A stretch of DNA of 64,000 nucleotides from Excoecaria cochinchinensis (taxonomy: Eukaryota > Streptophyta > Magnoliopsida > Malpighiales > Euphorbiaceae): the NCBI GenBank assembly GCA_947683425.1, contig CANTUQ010000302.1:1-64000 (forward strand). Reading direction: 5' to 3'. The notes under the pieces were generated by a model, which had not been told where the DNA came from, did not search any database, and saw only the letters and a program-made list of their open reading frames with translations. Of the stretch, positions 38,742 through 53,100 are shown one piece after another (the first letter of the stretch is position 1; every line of letters begins with the position of its first letter). The translations under genes and the position numbers were made by a program.

Positions 38742-41700
38742 ACCAAAATTTCACCACTTTTTACGATTTTTCGATTCTAGTGATTTTCCCTAGGGGTACC
38801 CCTAGGGAAATCCGTAAAAATTCTTCAGGTCCCGACGAGGCCAATTCTCGATGCGTTGTGACTGGCAAGGTTCCAGTAGCTACTCTGATCAAGTTTTCCC
38901 GAATTATTGGACTCGGATACAAAATCTCACCACTTTTTACGATTTTTCGATTCTGGTGATTTTCCCTAGGGGTACCCCTAGGGAAATCCTTAAAAATTCG
39001 TCAGGTCCCGACGAGGCCAATTCTCGATGCGTTGTGACCGGCAAGCTTCCAGAAGCTTCTCCGATCAAGTTTTACCGAATAATTGGACTAGGATCCAAAA
39101 TTTCACCACTTTTTACGATTTTTCGATTCTGGTGATTTTCCCTAGGGGTACCCTTAGGGAAATCCGTAAAAATTCGTCAGGTCCCGACGAGGCCAATTCT
39201 CGATGCGTTGTGACCGGCAAGCTTCCAGTAGCTACTCCGATCAAGTTTTCCCGAATTATTGGACTCGGATCAAAAATTTCACTACTTTTTACGATTTTTC
39301 GATTCTCCCTAGGGGTACCCCTAGGGAAATCCGTAAAAATTCATCAGGTCCCGACGAGGCCAATTATCGATGCGTTGTGACCGGCAAGCTTCCAGTAGCT
39401 ACTCCGATCAAGTTTTCCCGAATTATTTGACTCTGATCCAAAATTTCACCACTTTTTACGATTTTTCGATTCTGGTGATTTTCCCTAGGGGTACCCCTAG
39501 GGAAATCCGTAAAAATTCGTCAGGTCTCGACGAGACCAAATCTAGATGCGTTGTGATCGGCAAGCTTCCAGTAGCTACTCCGATCAAGTTTTCCCGAATT
39601 ATTGGACTCGGATCCAAAATTTCACCACTTTTTATGATTTTTCGATTCTGGTGATTTTCCCTAGGGGTACCCCTAGGGAAATCCGTAAAAATTCGTCAGG
39701 TCCCGACGAGGCCAATTCTCGATGCGTTGTGACCGGCAAGCTTCCAGTAGCTACTCCGATCAAGTTTTCCCGAATTATTGGACTCGGATCAAAAATTTCA
39801 CCACTTTTTACGATTTTTCGATTCTCCCTAGGGGTACCCCTAGGGAAATCCGTAAAAATTCATCAGGTCCCGACGAGGCCAATTATCGATGCGTTGTGAC
39901 CGGCAAGCTTCCAGTAGCTACTCCGATTAAGTTTTCCCGAATTATTGGACTCGGATCCAAAATTTCACCACTTTTTACGATTTTTCGATTCTCGTGATTT
40001 TCCCTAGGGATACCCCTAGGGAAATCCGTAAAAATTCGTCAGGTCCCGACGAGGCCAATTCTCGATGCGTTGTGACTGGAAAGCTTCCAGTAGCTACTCC
40101 GATCAAGTTTTCCCGAATTATTGGACTCGGATACAAAATCTCACCACTTTTTACGATTTTTCGATTCTGGTGATTTTCCCTAGGGGTACCCCTAGGGAAA
40201 TCCTTAAAAATTCGTCAGGTCCCGACGAGGCCAATTCTCGATGCGTTGTGACCGGCAAGCTTCCAGTAGCTACTCCGATAAAGTTTTCCCGAATTATTGG
40301 ACTCGGTTCAAAAATTTTAAAACATTTTACGATTTTTCGATTCTGGTGATTTTCCCTAGGGGTACCCCTAGGGAAATCCGTAAAAATTCGTCAGGTCCCG
40401 ACGAGACCAATTCTTGATGCGTTGTGACCAGCAAGCTTCCAGTAGCTACTCCGATCAAGTTTTCCCGAATTATTGGACTCGGATCCAAAATTTCACCACT
40501 TTTTACGATTTTTCGATTCTGGTGATTTTCCCTAGGGGTCCCCCTGGGGAATTCCGTAAAAATTCGTCAGGTCCCGACGAGGCCAATTCTCGTTGCGTTG
40601 TGACCGGCAAGCTTCCAGTAGCTACTCCGATCAAGTTTTCCCGAATTATTGGACTCGGATCCAAAATTTCACCACTTTTTACGATTTTTCGATTCTGGTG
40701 ATTTTTCCTAGGGGTATCCCTAGGGAAATCCATAAAAATTCGTCAGGTCCCGTAGAGGCCAATTCTCGATGCGTTGTGACCGGCAAGCTTCCAGTAGCTA
40801 CTCCGATCAAGTTTTCCCGAATTATTGGACTCGGATCCAAAATTTCACCACTTTTTACGATTTTTCGATTCTAGTGATTTTCCCTTGGGGTACCCCTAGG
40901 AAAACCCGTAAAAATTCGTCAGGTCCCGACGAGGCCAATTCTCGATGCGTTGTGACCGGCAAGCTTCCAGTAGCTACTCCGATCAAGTTTTCCCGAATTA
41001 TTGGACTCGGATACAAAATCTCACCACTTTTTACGATTTTTCGATTCTGGTGATTTTTCCTAGGGGTACCCCTAGGGAAATCCTTAAATATTCGTCAGGT
41101 CCCGACGAGGCCAATTCTCGATGCGTTGTGACCGGCAAGCTTCCAGAAACTTCTCCGATCAAGTTTTCCCGAATTATTGGACTTGGATCCAAAATTTCAC
41201 CACTTGTTACGATTTTTCGATTCTGGTGATTTTTCCTAAGGGGTAACCCTAGGGAAATCCGTAAAAATTCGTCAGATCCCGACGAGGCCAATTCTCGATG
41301 CGTTGTGACCGGCAAGCTTCCAGTAGCTACTCCGATCAAGTTTTCCCGAATTATTGGACTCGGATCCAAAATTTCACCACTTTTTACGATTTTTCGATTC
41401 TCCCTATGGGTACCCCTAGGGAAATCCGTAAAAATTCGTGAGGTCCCGACGAGGCCAATTCTCGATGCGTTGTGACCGGCAAGCTTCCAGTAGCTACTCC
41501 GATCAAGTTTTCCCGAATTATTGGACTCGGATCCAAAATTTCACCACTTTTTACGATTTTTCGATTCTAGTAATTTTCCCTAGGGGTACCCCTAGGGAAA
41601 TCCGTAAAAATTCGTCAGGTCCCGACGAGTCCAATTCTTGATGCGTTGTGACTGGCAAGCTTCCAGTAGCTACTCCGATCAAGTTTTCCCGAATTATTGG

Positions 41701-42980
41701 ACTCGGATACAAAAGCTCACCACTTTTTACGATTTTTCGATTCTGGTGATTTTCCCTAGGGGTACCCCTAGGGAAATCCTTAAAAATTCTTCAGGTCCCG
41801 ACGAGGCCAATTCTCGATGCGTTATGACCGGCAAGCTTCCAGAAACTTCTCCGATCAAGTTTTCCCGAATTATTGGACTCGGATCCAAAATTTCACCACT
41901 TTTTACGATTTTTCGATTCTGGTGATTTTCCCTAGGGGTACCCCTAGGGAAATCCATAAAAATTCGTCAGGTCCAGACGAGGCAAATTCTCGATGCATTG
42001 TGACCGGCAAGCTTCCAGTAGCTACTCCGATCAAGTTTTCCCGAATTATTGGACTCGGATCCAAAATTTCACCACTTTTTACGATTTTTCGATTCTGGTG
42101 ATTTTCCCTAGGGGTACCCCTAGGGAAATCCGTAAAAATTCGTCAGGTCCCGACGAGGCCAATTCTCGATGCGTTGTGACCGGCAAGCTTCCAGAAACTT
42201 CTTCGATCAAGTTTTCCCGAATTATTGGACTCGGATCCAAAATTTCACCACTTTTTACGATTTTTCGATTCTGGTGATTTTCCCTCGGGGTACCCCTAGG
42301 GAAATCCGTAAAAATTCGTCAGGTCCAGACGAGGCAAATTCTCGATGCATTGTGACCGGCAAGCTTCCAGTAGCTACTCCGATCAAGTTTTCCCGAATTA
42401 TTGGACTCGGATCCAAAATTTCACCACTTTTTACGATTTATCGATTCTGGTGATTTTCCCTAGGGGTACCCCTAGGGAAATCCGTAAAAATTCGTCAGGT
42501 CCCGACGAGGCCAATTCTCGATGCGTTGTGACCGGCAAGCTTCCAGTAGCTACTCCGATCAAGTTTTCCCGAATTATTGGACTCGGATCCAAAATTTCAC
42601 CACTTTTTACGATTTTTCGATTCTAGTGATTTTCCCTAGGGGTAACCCTAGGGAAATCTGTAAAAATTCGTCAGATCCTGACGAGGCCAATTCTCGATGC
42701 GTTATGACCGGCAAGCTTCCAGTAGCTACTCCGATCAAGTTTTCCCGAATTATTGGACTCGGATCTAAAATTTCACCACTTTTTACGATTTTTCGATTCT
42801 GGTGATTTTCCCTAGGGGTACCCCTAGGGAAATCCGTAAAAATTCGTCAGATCCCGACGAGACCAATTCTCGATGCGTTGTGACCGGTAAGCTTCCAGTA
42901 GTTACTCCGATCAAGTTTTTCCGAATTATTGGACTAGGATCCAAAATTTCACCACTTTTGACGATTTTTTGATTCTGGTG
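38742..42980 (+). repeat. Right domain, block A2/B1 (duplicated on both sides)
   Basis: The left part (38742-41442) is the second copy of block A at offset 4542. The overlapping part from ~39120 to ~42980 is copied again at 44884-48745 at offset 5764. Further markers are GTGAGGTCCC (~41438), GACGAGTCC (~41626), GTCCAGACGAGGCAAATTC (~41971, 42323), GTTATGACC (~41820, 42701) and GGACTAGGATCC (~42932). Confidence 0.86.
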
Positions 42981-44880
42981 ATTTTCCCTAGGGGTAACCC
43001 TAGGGAAATCCGTAAAAATTCGTCAGATCCCGACGAGGCCAATTCTCGATGCGTTGTGACCGGCAAGCTTCCAGTAGCTACTCCGATCAAGTTTTCCCGA
43101 ATTATTGGACTCGGATCCAAAATTTCACCACTTTTTACGATTTTTCGATTCTCCCTATGGGTACACCTAGGGAAATCCGTAAAAATTCGTCAGGTCCCGA
43201 CGAGGCCAATTCTCGATGCGTTGTGACCGGCAAGCTTCCAGTAGCTACTCCGATCAAGTTTTCCCGAATTATTGGACTCGGATCAAAAATTTCACAACTT
43301 TTTACGATTTTTCGATTCTCCCTATGGGTACCCCTAGGGAAATCCGTAAAAATTCGTCAGGTCCCGACGAGGCCAATTCTCAATGCGTTGTGACCGGCAA
43401 GCTCCCAGTAGCTACTCCGATCAAGTTTTCCCGAATTATTGGACTCGGATCAATAATTTCACCACTTTTTACGATTTTTCGATTCTGGTGATTTTCCCTA
43501 GGGGTAAACCTAGGGAAATCCGTAAAAATTCGTCAGGTCCCGACGAGGCCAATTCTCGATGCGTTGTGACCGGCAAGCTTCCAGTAGCTACTCCGATAAA
43601 GTTTTCCCGAATTATTGGACTCGGATCCAAAATTTCACCACTTTTTACGATTTTTCGATTCTGGTGATTTTTCCTAGGGGTATCCATAGGGAAATCCGTA
43701 AAAATTCGTCAGGTCCCGACGAGGCCAATTCTCGATGCGTTGTTACCGGCAAGCTTCCAGTAGCTACTCCGATCAAGTTTTCCCGAATTATTGGACTCGG
43801 ATCCAAAATTTCACCACTTTTTACGATTTTTCGATTCTAGTGATTTTCCCTAGGGGTACCCCTAGGGAAATCCGTAAAAATTCGTCAGGTCCCGACGAGG
43901 CCAATTCTCGATGTGTTGTGACTGGCAAGCTTCCAGTAGCTACTCCGATCAAGTTTTCCCGAATTATTGGACTCCGATACAAAAATTTCACCACTTTTGA
44001 CGATTTTTCGATTCTGGTGATTTTCCCTAGGGGTACCCCTATGGAAATCCTTAAAAATTCGTCAGGTCCCGACGAGGCCAATTCTCGATGCGTTGTGACC
44101 GGCAAGCTTCCAGTAGCTACTCCGATCAAGTTTTCCCGAATTATTTGACTCTGATCCAAAATTTCACCACTTTTTACGATTTTTCGATTGTGGTGATTTT
44201 CCCTGGAGGTACCCCTAGGGAAATCCGTAAAAATTCGTCAGATCCCGACAAGGCCAATTCTCGATGCGTTGTGACCGGTAAGCTTCCAGTAGCTACTCCG
44301 ATCAAGTTTTCCCGAATTATTGGACTAGTATCCAAAATTTCACCACTTTTGACGATTTTTCGATTCTGGTGATTTTCCCTAGGGGTAACCCTAGGGAAAT
44401 CTGTAAAAATTCGTATGGTCCCGACGAGGCCAATTCTCGATGCGTTGTGACCGGCAAGCTTCCAGTTGCTACTCCGATCAAGTTTTTCCGAATTATTGGA
44501 CTAGGATCCAAAATATCACCCTTTTTACGATTTTTCGATTCTGGTGATTTTCCCTAGGGGTACCCCTAGGGAAATCCGTAAAAATTCGTCAGGTCCCGAC
44601 GAGGCAAATTCTCGATGCGTTGTGACCGGCAAGCTTCCAGTAGCAACTCCGATCAAGTTTTCCCGAATTATTGGACTCGGATCCAAAATTTCACCACTTT
44701 TTACGATTTTTCGATTCTGGTGATTTTTCCTAGGGGTACCCCTAGGGAAATCCGGAAAAATTCGTCAGGTCCCGACGAGGCAAATTCTCGATGCGTTGTG
44801 ACCGGCAAGCTTCCAGTAGCAACTCCGATCAAGTTTTCCTGAATTATTGGACTCGGATCAAAAATTTCACCACTTTTTAC
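42981..44880 (+). repeat. Spacer of diverse units between the two B blocks
   Basis: About eleven units without a matching long repeat. Some resemble the 36.9-38.9-kb types (CCCTATGGGTACC, GGGTAAACC, GTTGTTACC at 43742). Local oddities are AAGCTCCCAG at ~43400, which destroys AAGCTT; CCATAGGG at ~43683; and an extra A at ~43981-43985. Confidence 0.72.
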
Positions 44881-44883
44881 GAT

Positions 44884-47800
44884 TTTTCGATTCTGGTGAT
44901 TTTCCCTAGGGGTACCCTTAGGGAAATCCGTAAAAATTCGTCAGGTCCCGACGAGGCCAATTCTCGATGCGTTGTGACCGGCAAGCTTCCAGTAGCTACT
45001 CCGATCAAGTTTTCCCGAATTATTGGACTCGGATCAAAAATTTCACTACTTTTTACGATTTTTCGATTCTCCCTAGGGGTACCCCTAGGGAAATCCGTAA
45101 AAATTCATCAGGTCCCGACGAGGCCAATTATCGATGCGTTGTGACCGGCAAGCTTCCAGTAGCTACTCCGATCAAGTTTTCCCGAATTATTTGACTCTGA
45201 TCCAAAATTTCACCACTTTTTACGATTTTTCGATTCTGGTGATTTTCCCTAGGGGTACCCCTAGGGAAATCCGTAAAAATTCGTCAGGTCTCGACGAGAC
45301 CAAATCTAGATGCGTTGTGATCGGCAAGCTTCCAGTAGCTACTCCGATCAAGTTTTCCCGAATTATTGGACTCGGATCCAAAATTTCACCACTTTTTATG
45401 ATTTTTCGATTCTGGTGATTTTCCCTAGGGGTACCCCTAGGGAAATCCGTAAAAATTCGTCAGGTCCCGACGAGGCCAATTCTCGATGCGTTGTGACCGG
45501 CAAGCTTCCAGTAGCTACTCCGATCAAGTTTTCCCGAATTATTGGACTCGGATCAAAAATTTCACCACTTTTTACGATTTTTCGATTCTCCCTAGGGGTA
45601 CCCCTAGGGAAATCCGTAAAAATTCATCAGGTCTTGACGAGGCCAATTATCGATGCGTTGTGACCGGCAAGCTTCCAGTAGCTACTCCGATTAAGTTTTC
45701 CCGAATTATTGGACTCGGATCCAAAATTTCACCACTTTTTACGATTTTTCGATTCTCGTGATTTTCCCTAGGGATACCCCTAGGGAAATCCGTAAAAATT
45801 CGTCAGGTCCCGACGAGGCCAATTCTCGATGCGTTGTGACTGGAAAGCTTCCAGTAGCTACTCCGATCAAGTTTTCCCGAATTATTGGACTCGGATACAA
45901 AATCTCACCACTTTTTACGATTTTTCGATTCTGGTGATTTTCCCTAGGGGTACCCCTAGGGAAATCCTTAAAAATTCGTCAGGTCCCGACGAGGCCAATT
46001 CTCGATGCGTTGTGACCGGCAAGCTTCCAGTAGCTACTCCGATAAAGTTTTCCCGAATTATTGGACTCGGTTCAAAAATTTTAAAACATTTTACGATTTT
46101 TCGATTCTGGTGATTTTCCCTAGGGGTACCCCTAGGGAAATCCGTAAAAATTCGTCAGGTCCCGACGAGACCAATTCTTGATGCGTTGTGACCAGCAAGC
46201 TTCCAGTAGCTACTCCGATCAAGTTTTCCCGAATTATTGGACTCGGATCCAAAATTTCACCACTTTTTACGATTTTTCGATTCTGGTGATTTTCCCTAGG
46301 GGTCCCCCTGGGGAATTCCGTAAAAATTCGTCAGGTCCCGACGAGGCCAATTCTCGTTGCGTTGTGACCGGCAAGCTTCCAGTAGCTACTCCGATCAAGT
46401 TTTCCCGAATTATTGGACTCGGATCCAAAATTTCACCACTTTTTACGATTTTTCGATTCTGGTGATTTTTCCTAGGGGTATCCCTAGGAAAATCCATAAA
46501 AATTCGTCAGGTCCCGTAGAGGCCAATTCTCGATGCGTTGTGACCGGCAAGCTTCCAGTAGCTACTCCGATCAAGTTTTCCCGAATTATTGGACTCGGAT
46601 CCAAAATTTCACCACTTTTTACGATTTTTCGATTCTAGTGATTTTCCCTAGGGGTACCCCTAGGAAAACCCGTAAAAATTCGTCAGGTCCCGACGAGGCC
46701 AATTCTCGATGCGTTGTGACCGGCAAGCTTCCAGTAGCTACTCCGATCAAGTTTTCCCGAATTATTGGACTCGGATACAAAATCTCACCACTTTTTACGA
46801 TTTTTCGATTCTGGTGATTTTCCCTAGGGGTACCCCTAGGGAAATCCTTAAATATTCGTCAGGTCCCGACGAGGCCAATTCTCGATGCGTTGTGACCGGC
46901 AAGCTTCCAGAAACTTCTCCGATCAAGTTTTCCCGAATTATTGGACTCGGATCCAAAATTTCACCACTTGTTACGATTTTTCGATTCTGGTGATTTTCCC
47001 TAAGGGGTAACCCTAGGGAAATCCGTAAAAATTCGTCAGATCCCGACGAGGCCAATTCTCGATGCGTTGTGACCGGCAAGCTTCCAGTAGCTACTCCGAT
47101 CAAGTTTTCCCGAATTATTGGACTCGGATCCAAAATTTCACCACTTTTTACGATTTTTCGATTCTCCCTATGGGTACCCCTAGGGAAATCCGTAAAAATT
47201 CGTGAGGTCCCGACGAGGCCAATTCTCGATGCGTTGTGACCGGCAAGCTTCCAGTAGCTACTCCGATCAAGTTTTCCCGAATTATTGGACTCGGATCCAA
47301 AATTTCACCACTTTTTACGATTTTTCGATTCTAGTAATTTTCCCTAGGGGTACCCCTAGGGAAATCCGTAAAAATTCGTCAGGTCCCGACGAGTCCAATT
47401 CTTGATGCGTTGTGACTGGCAAGCTTCCAGTAGCTACTCCGATCAAGTTTTCCCGAATTATTGGACTCGGATACAAAATCTCACCACTTTTTACGATTTT
47501 TCGATTCTGGTGATTTTCCCTAGGGGTACCCCTAGGGAAATCTTTAAAAATTCTTCAGGTCCCGACGAGGCCAATTCTCGATGCGTTATGACCGGCAAGC
47601 TTCCAGAAACTTCTCCGATCAAGTTTTCCCGAATTATTGGACTCGGATCCAAAATTTCACCACTTTTTACGATTTTTCGATTCTGGTGATTTTCCCTAGG
47701 GGTACCCCTAGGGAAATCCATAAAAATTCGTCAGGTCCAGACGAGGCAAATTCTCGATGCATTGTGACCGGCAAGCTTCCAGTAGCTACTCCGATCAAGT

Positions 47801-48770
47801 TTTCCCGAATTATTGGACTCGGATCCAAAATTTCACCACTTTTTACGATTTTTTCGATTCTGGTGATTTTCCCTAGGGGTACCCCTAGGGAAATCCGTAA
47901 AAATTCGTCAGGTCCCGACGAGGCCAATTCTCGATGCGTTGTGACCGGCAAGCTTCCAGAAACTTCTTCGATCAAGTTTTCCCGAATTATTGGACTCGGA
48001 TCCAAAATTTCACCACTTTTTACGATTTTTCGATTCTGGTGATTTTCCCTAGGGGTACCCCTAGGGAAATCCGTAAAAATTCGTCAGGTCCAGACGAGGC
48101 AAATTCTCGATGCATTGTGACCGGCAAGCTTCCAGTAGCTACTCCGATCAAGTTTTCCCGAATTATTGGACTCGGATCCAAAATTTCACCACTTTTTACG
48201 ATTTTTCGATTCTGGTGATTTTCCCTAGGGGTACCCCTAGGGAAATCCGTAAAAATTCGTCAGGTCCCGACGAGGCCAATTCTCGATGCGTTGTGACCGG
48301 CAAGCTTCCAGTAGCTACTCCGATCAAGTTTTCCCGAATTATTGGACTCGGATCCAAAATTTCACCACTTTTTACGATTTTTCGATTCTAGTGATTTTCC
48401 CTAGGGGTAACCCTAGGGAAATCTGTAAAAATTCGTCAGATCCTGACGAGGCCAATTCTCGATGCGTTATGACCGGCAAGCTTCCAGTAGCTACTCCGAT
48501 CAAGTTTTCCCGAATTATTGGACTCGGATCTAAAATTTCACCACTTTTTACGATTTTTCGATTCTGGTGATTTTCCCTAGGGGTACCCCTAGGGAAATCC
48601 GTAAAAATTCGTCAGATCCCGACGAGACCAATTCTCGATGCGTTGTGACCGGTAAGCTTCCAGTAGTTACTCCGATCAAGTTTTTCCGAATTATTGGACT
48701 AGGATCCAAAATTTCACCACTTTTGACGATTTTCTGATTCTGGTGATTTTCCCTAGGGGTAACCCTAGGG
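44884..48770 (+). repeat. Right domain, block B2 (copy of 39120-42980, offset 5764)
   Basis: Units at 44967, 45134, 45310, 45486, 45829, 46181, 46357, 46533, 46709 and 47581 match 39203 to 41817 at a constant 5764, including the A/T-rich altered stretch (46068). One extra T at ~47850 moves the offset to 5765 for the rest. The match ends near 48770, where GGTCCAGACG replaces GATCCCGACG. Confidence 0.88.
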
Positions 48771-50189
48771 AAATCCGTAAAAATTCGTCAGGTCCAGACG
48801 AGGCAAATTCTCGATGCGTTGTGACCGGCAAGCTTCCAGTAGCTACTCCGATCAAGTTTTCCGGAATTATTGGACTCGGATCCAAAATTTCACCACTTTT
48901 TACGATTTTTCGATTCTGGTGATTTTCCCTAGGGGCCCTAGGAAAATTCATAAAAATTCGTCAGGTCCCGACGAGGCCAATTCTCGATGCGTTGTGACCG
49001 GTAAGCTTACAGTAGCTACTCCGATCACGTTTTCCCGAATTATTGGACTCGGATCAAAAATTTCACCACTTTTTACGATTTTCGATTCTCCCTAGGGGTA
49101 CCCCTAGGGAAATCCGTAAAAATTCGTCAGGTCCCGACGAGGCCAATTCTCGATGCGTTGTGACCGGCAAGCTTCCAGTAGCTACTCCGATCAAGTTTTC
49201 CCGAATTATTGGACTCGGATCCAAAATTTCACCACTTTTTACGATTTTTCGATTCTGGTGATTTTCACTAGGGGTACCCCTAGGGAAATCCGCAAAAATT
49301 CGTCAGGTCCCGACGAGACCAATTCTCGATGCGTTGTGACCGGCAAGCTTCCAGTAGCAACTCCGATCAAGTTTTCCCGAATTATTGGACTCGAATCCAA
49401 AATTTCACCACTTTTTACGATTTTTCGATTCTCCCTAGGGGTACCCCTAGGAAAATCCGTAAAAATTCGTCAGATCCCGACGAGTCCAATTCTCGATGCG
49501 TTGTGACCGGCAAGCTTCCAGTAGCTACTCCGATCAAGTTTTCCCGAATTATTGGACTCGGATCCAAAATTTCACCACTTTTTACGATTTTTCGATTCTG
49601 GTGATTTTCACTAGGGGTACCCCTAGGAAAATCCGTAAAAACTCGTCAGGTCCCGACGAGGCCAATTCTCGATGCGTTGTGACCGGAAAGCTTCCAGTAG
49701 CAACTCCGATCAAGTTTTCCCGAAATATTGGAATCGGATCCAAAATTTCACCACTTTTTACGATTTTTCGATTCTGGTGATTTTCCCTAGGGGTACCCCT
49801 AGGGAAATCCGTAAAATATCGTCAGGTCCCGACGAGGCCAATTCTCGATGCGTTGTGACCGGTAAGCTTCCATTAGCTACTCCGATCAAGTTTTCCCGAA
49901 TTATTGGACTCGGATCCAAAATTTCACCACTTTTTACGATTTTCGATTCTCCCTAGGGGTACCCCTAGGGAAATCCGTAAAAATTCGTCAGGTCCCGACG
50001 AGGCCAATTCTCGATGCGTTGTGACCGGCAAGCTTCCAGTAGCTACTCCAATCAAGTTTTCCCGAATTGTTGGACTCGGATCAAAAATTTCACCACTCTT
50101 TACGATTTTTCGATTCTGGTGATTTTCCCTAGGGGTACCCATAGGAAAATCCGTAAAAATTCGTCAGGTGCCGACGAGGCTAATTCTCG
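48771..50189 (+). repeat. Diverse units with small indels
   Basis: No higher-order period was found by eye. The 48814-48986 unit is 173 bp with a collapsed palindrome centre (GGGGCCCTAGG). Units at 48987 and 49847 have one T missing in the T-tract. Rare changes include GTTTTCACTAGGGG-type arms (49265, 49609), AAATATTGGAATCGG (49724) and CATTAGCTACTCC (49871). Confidence 0.72.
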
Positions 50190-53100
50190 ATGCGTTGTGA
50201 TCGGCAAGCTTCCAGTAGCTACTCCGATCAAGTTTTCCCGAATTATTGGACTCGGATCCAAAATTTCACCACTTTTTACGATTTTTCGATTTTCCCTAAG
50301 GGTACCCCTAGGGAAATCCGTAAAAATTCGTCAGGTCCCGACGAGACCAATTCTCTATGCGTTGTGACCGGCAAGCTTCCAGTAGCTACTCCGATCAAGT
50401 TTTCCCGAATTATTGGACTCGGATCCAAAATTTCACCACTTTTTACGATTTTTCGATTCTCCCTATGGGTTTTCCAAGGGAAATCCGTAAAAATTCGTCA
50501 GGTCCCGACGAGGCCAATTCTCGATGCGTTGTGACCGGCAAGCTTCCAGTAGCTACTCCGATCAAGTTTTCCCGAATTATTGGACTCGTATCCAAAATTT
50601 CACCACTCTTTACGATTTTTCGATTCTGGTGATTTTCCCTAGGGGCACCCATAGGGAAATCCGTAAAAATTCGTCAGGTCCCGACGAGACTAATTCTCGA
50701 TGCGTTGTGATCGGCAAGCTTCCAGTAGCTACTCCGATCAAGTTTTCCCGAATTATGGGACTCGGATCCAAAATTTCACCACTTTTTACGATTTTTCGAT
50801 TCTCCCTAGGGGTACCCCTAGGGAAATCCGTAAAAATTCGTCAGGTCCCGACGAGGCCAATTCTCGATGCGTTGTGACCGGCAAGCTTCCAGTAGCTACT
50901 CCGATCAAGTTTTCCCGAATTATTGGACTCGGATCCAAAATTTCACCACTTTTTACGATTTTTCGATTCTCCCTAGGGGTTTTCCAAGGGAAATCCGTAA
51001 AAATTCGTCAGGTCCCGACGAGGCCAATTCTCGATGCGTTGTGACCGGCAAGCTTCCAGTAGCTACTCCGATCAAGTTTTTCCGAATTATTGGACTCGGA
51101 TCCAAAATTTAACCACTTTTTACGATTTTTCGATTTTCCCTAGGGGTACCCTAGGGAAATCCGTAAAAATTCGTCAGGTCCCAACGAGGCCAATTCTCGA
51201 TGCGTTGTGACCGGCAAGCTTCCAGTAGCTACTCCGATCAAGTTTTCCCGAATTATTGGACTCGGATCCAAAATTTCACCACTTTTTATGATTTTTCGAT
51301 TCTCCCTAGGGGTTTTCCAAGGGAAATCCGTAAAAATTCGTCAGGTCCCGACGAGGCCAATTCTCGATGCGTTGTGACCGGCAAGCTTCCAGTAGCTACT
51401 CCGATCAAGTTTTCCCGAATTATTGGACTCGGATCAAAAATTTCACCACTTTTTACGATTTTTAGATTTTCCCTAGGGGTAACCCTAGGAAAATCCGTAA
51501 AAATTCGTCAGATCCCGACGAGGCCAATTCTCGATGCGTTGTGACCGGCAAGCTTCCAGTAGCTACTCCGATCAAGTTTTCCCGCATTATTGGACTCGGA
51601 TCCAAAATTTCACCACTTTTTACGATTTTTCGATTCTCCCTAGGGGTTTTCCAAGGGAAATCCGTAAAAATTCGTCAGGTCCCGACGAGGCCAATTCTCG
51701 ATGCGTTGTGACCGGCAAGCTTTCAGTAGCTACTCCGATCAAGTTTTCCCGAATTATTGGACTCGTATCCAAAATTTCACCACTCTTTACGATTTTTCGA
51801 TTCTGGTGATTTTCCCTAGGGGTACCCATAGGGAAATCCGTAAAAATTCGTCAGGTCCCGACGAGGCTAATTCTCGATGCGTTGTGATCGGCAAGCTTCC
51901 AGTAGCTACTCCGATCAAGTTTTCCCGAATTATGGGACTCGGATCCAAAATTTCACCACTTTTTACGATTTTTCGATTCTCCCTAGGGGTACCCCTAGGG
52001 AAATCCGTAAAAATTCGTCAGGTCCCGACGAGGCCAATTCTCGATGCGTTGTGACCGGCAAGCTTCCAGTAGCTACTCCGATCAAGTTTTCCCGAATTAT
52101 TGGACTCGGATCCAAAATTTCACCACTTTTTACGATTTTTCGATTCTCCCTAGTGGTTTTCCAAGGGAAATCCGTAAAAATTCGTCAGGTCCCGACGAGG
52201 CCAATTCTCGATTCGTTGTGACCGGCAAGCTTCCAGTAGCTACTCCGATCAAGTTTTTCCGAATTATTGGACTCGGATCCAAAATTTCACCACTTTTTAC
52301 GATTTTTCGATTTTCCCTAGGGGTACCCCTAGAGAAATCCGTAAAAATTCGTCAGGTCCCGACGAGGCCAATTCTCGATGCGTTGTAACCGGCAAGCTTC
52401 CAGTAGCTACTCCGATCAAGTTTTCCCGAATTATTGGACTCGGATCCAAAATTTCACCACTTTTTACGATTTTTCGATTCTCCCTAGGGGTTTTCCAAGG
52501 GAAATCCGTAAAAATTCGTCAGGTCCCGACGAGGCCAATTCTCGATGCGTTGTGACCGGCAAGCTTCCAGTAGCTACTCCGATCAAGTTTTCCCGAATTA
52601 TTGGACTCGTATCCAAAATTTCACCACTCTTTACGATTTTTCGATTCTGGTGATTTTCCCTAGGGGTACCCATAGGGAAATCCGTAAAAATTCGTCAGGT
52701 CCCGACGAGGCTAATTCTCGATGCGTTGTGATCGGCAAGCTTCCAGTAGCTACTCCGATCAAGTTTTCCCAAATTATGGGACTCGGATCAAAAATTTCAC
52801 CACTTTTTACGATTTTTCGATTCTCCCTAGGGGTACCCCTAGGGAAATCCGTAAAAATTCGTCAGGTCCCGACGAGGCCAATTCTCGATGCGTTGTGACC
52901 GGCAAGCTTCCAGTAGCTACTCCGATAAAGTTTTCCCGAATTATTGGACTCGGATCCAAAATTTCACCACTTTTTACGATTTTTCGATTCTCCCTAGGGG
53001 TTTTCCAAAGGAAATCCGTAAAAATTCGTCAGGTCCCGACGAGGCCAATTCTCGATGCGTTGTGACCGGCAAGCTTCCAGTAGCTACTCCGATCAAGTTT

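Noticed and set aside
47581..48042. The longest open frames (153 codons at 47581, 152 at 54612, 141 at 34132, 137 at 43735)
   Set aside because: The first three span a one-base insertion in a T-tract (near 47850, 54880 and 34415), and the fourth spans a one-base insertion near 43981, which joins frames of adjacent units. They are made by the indel and not preserved by selection.
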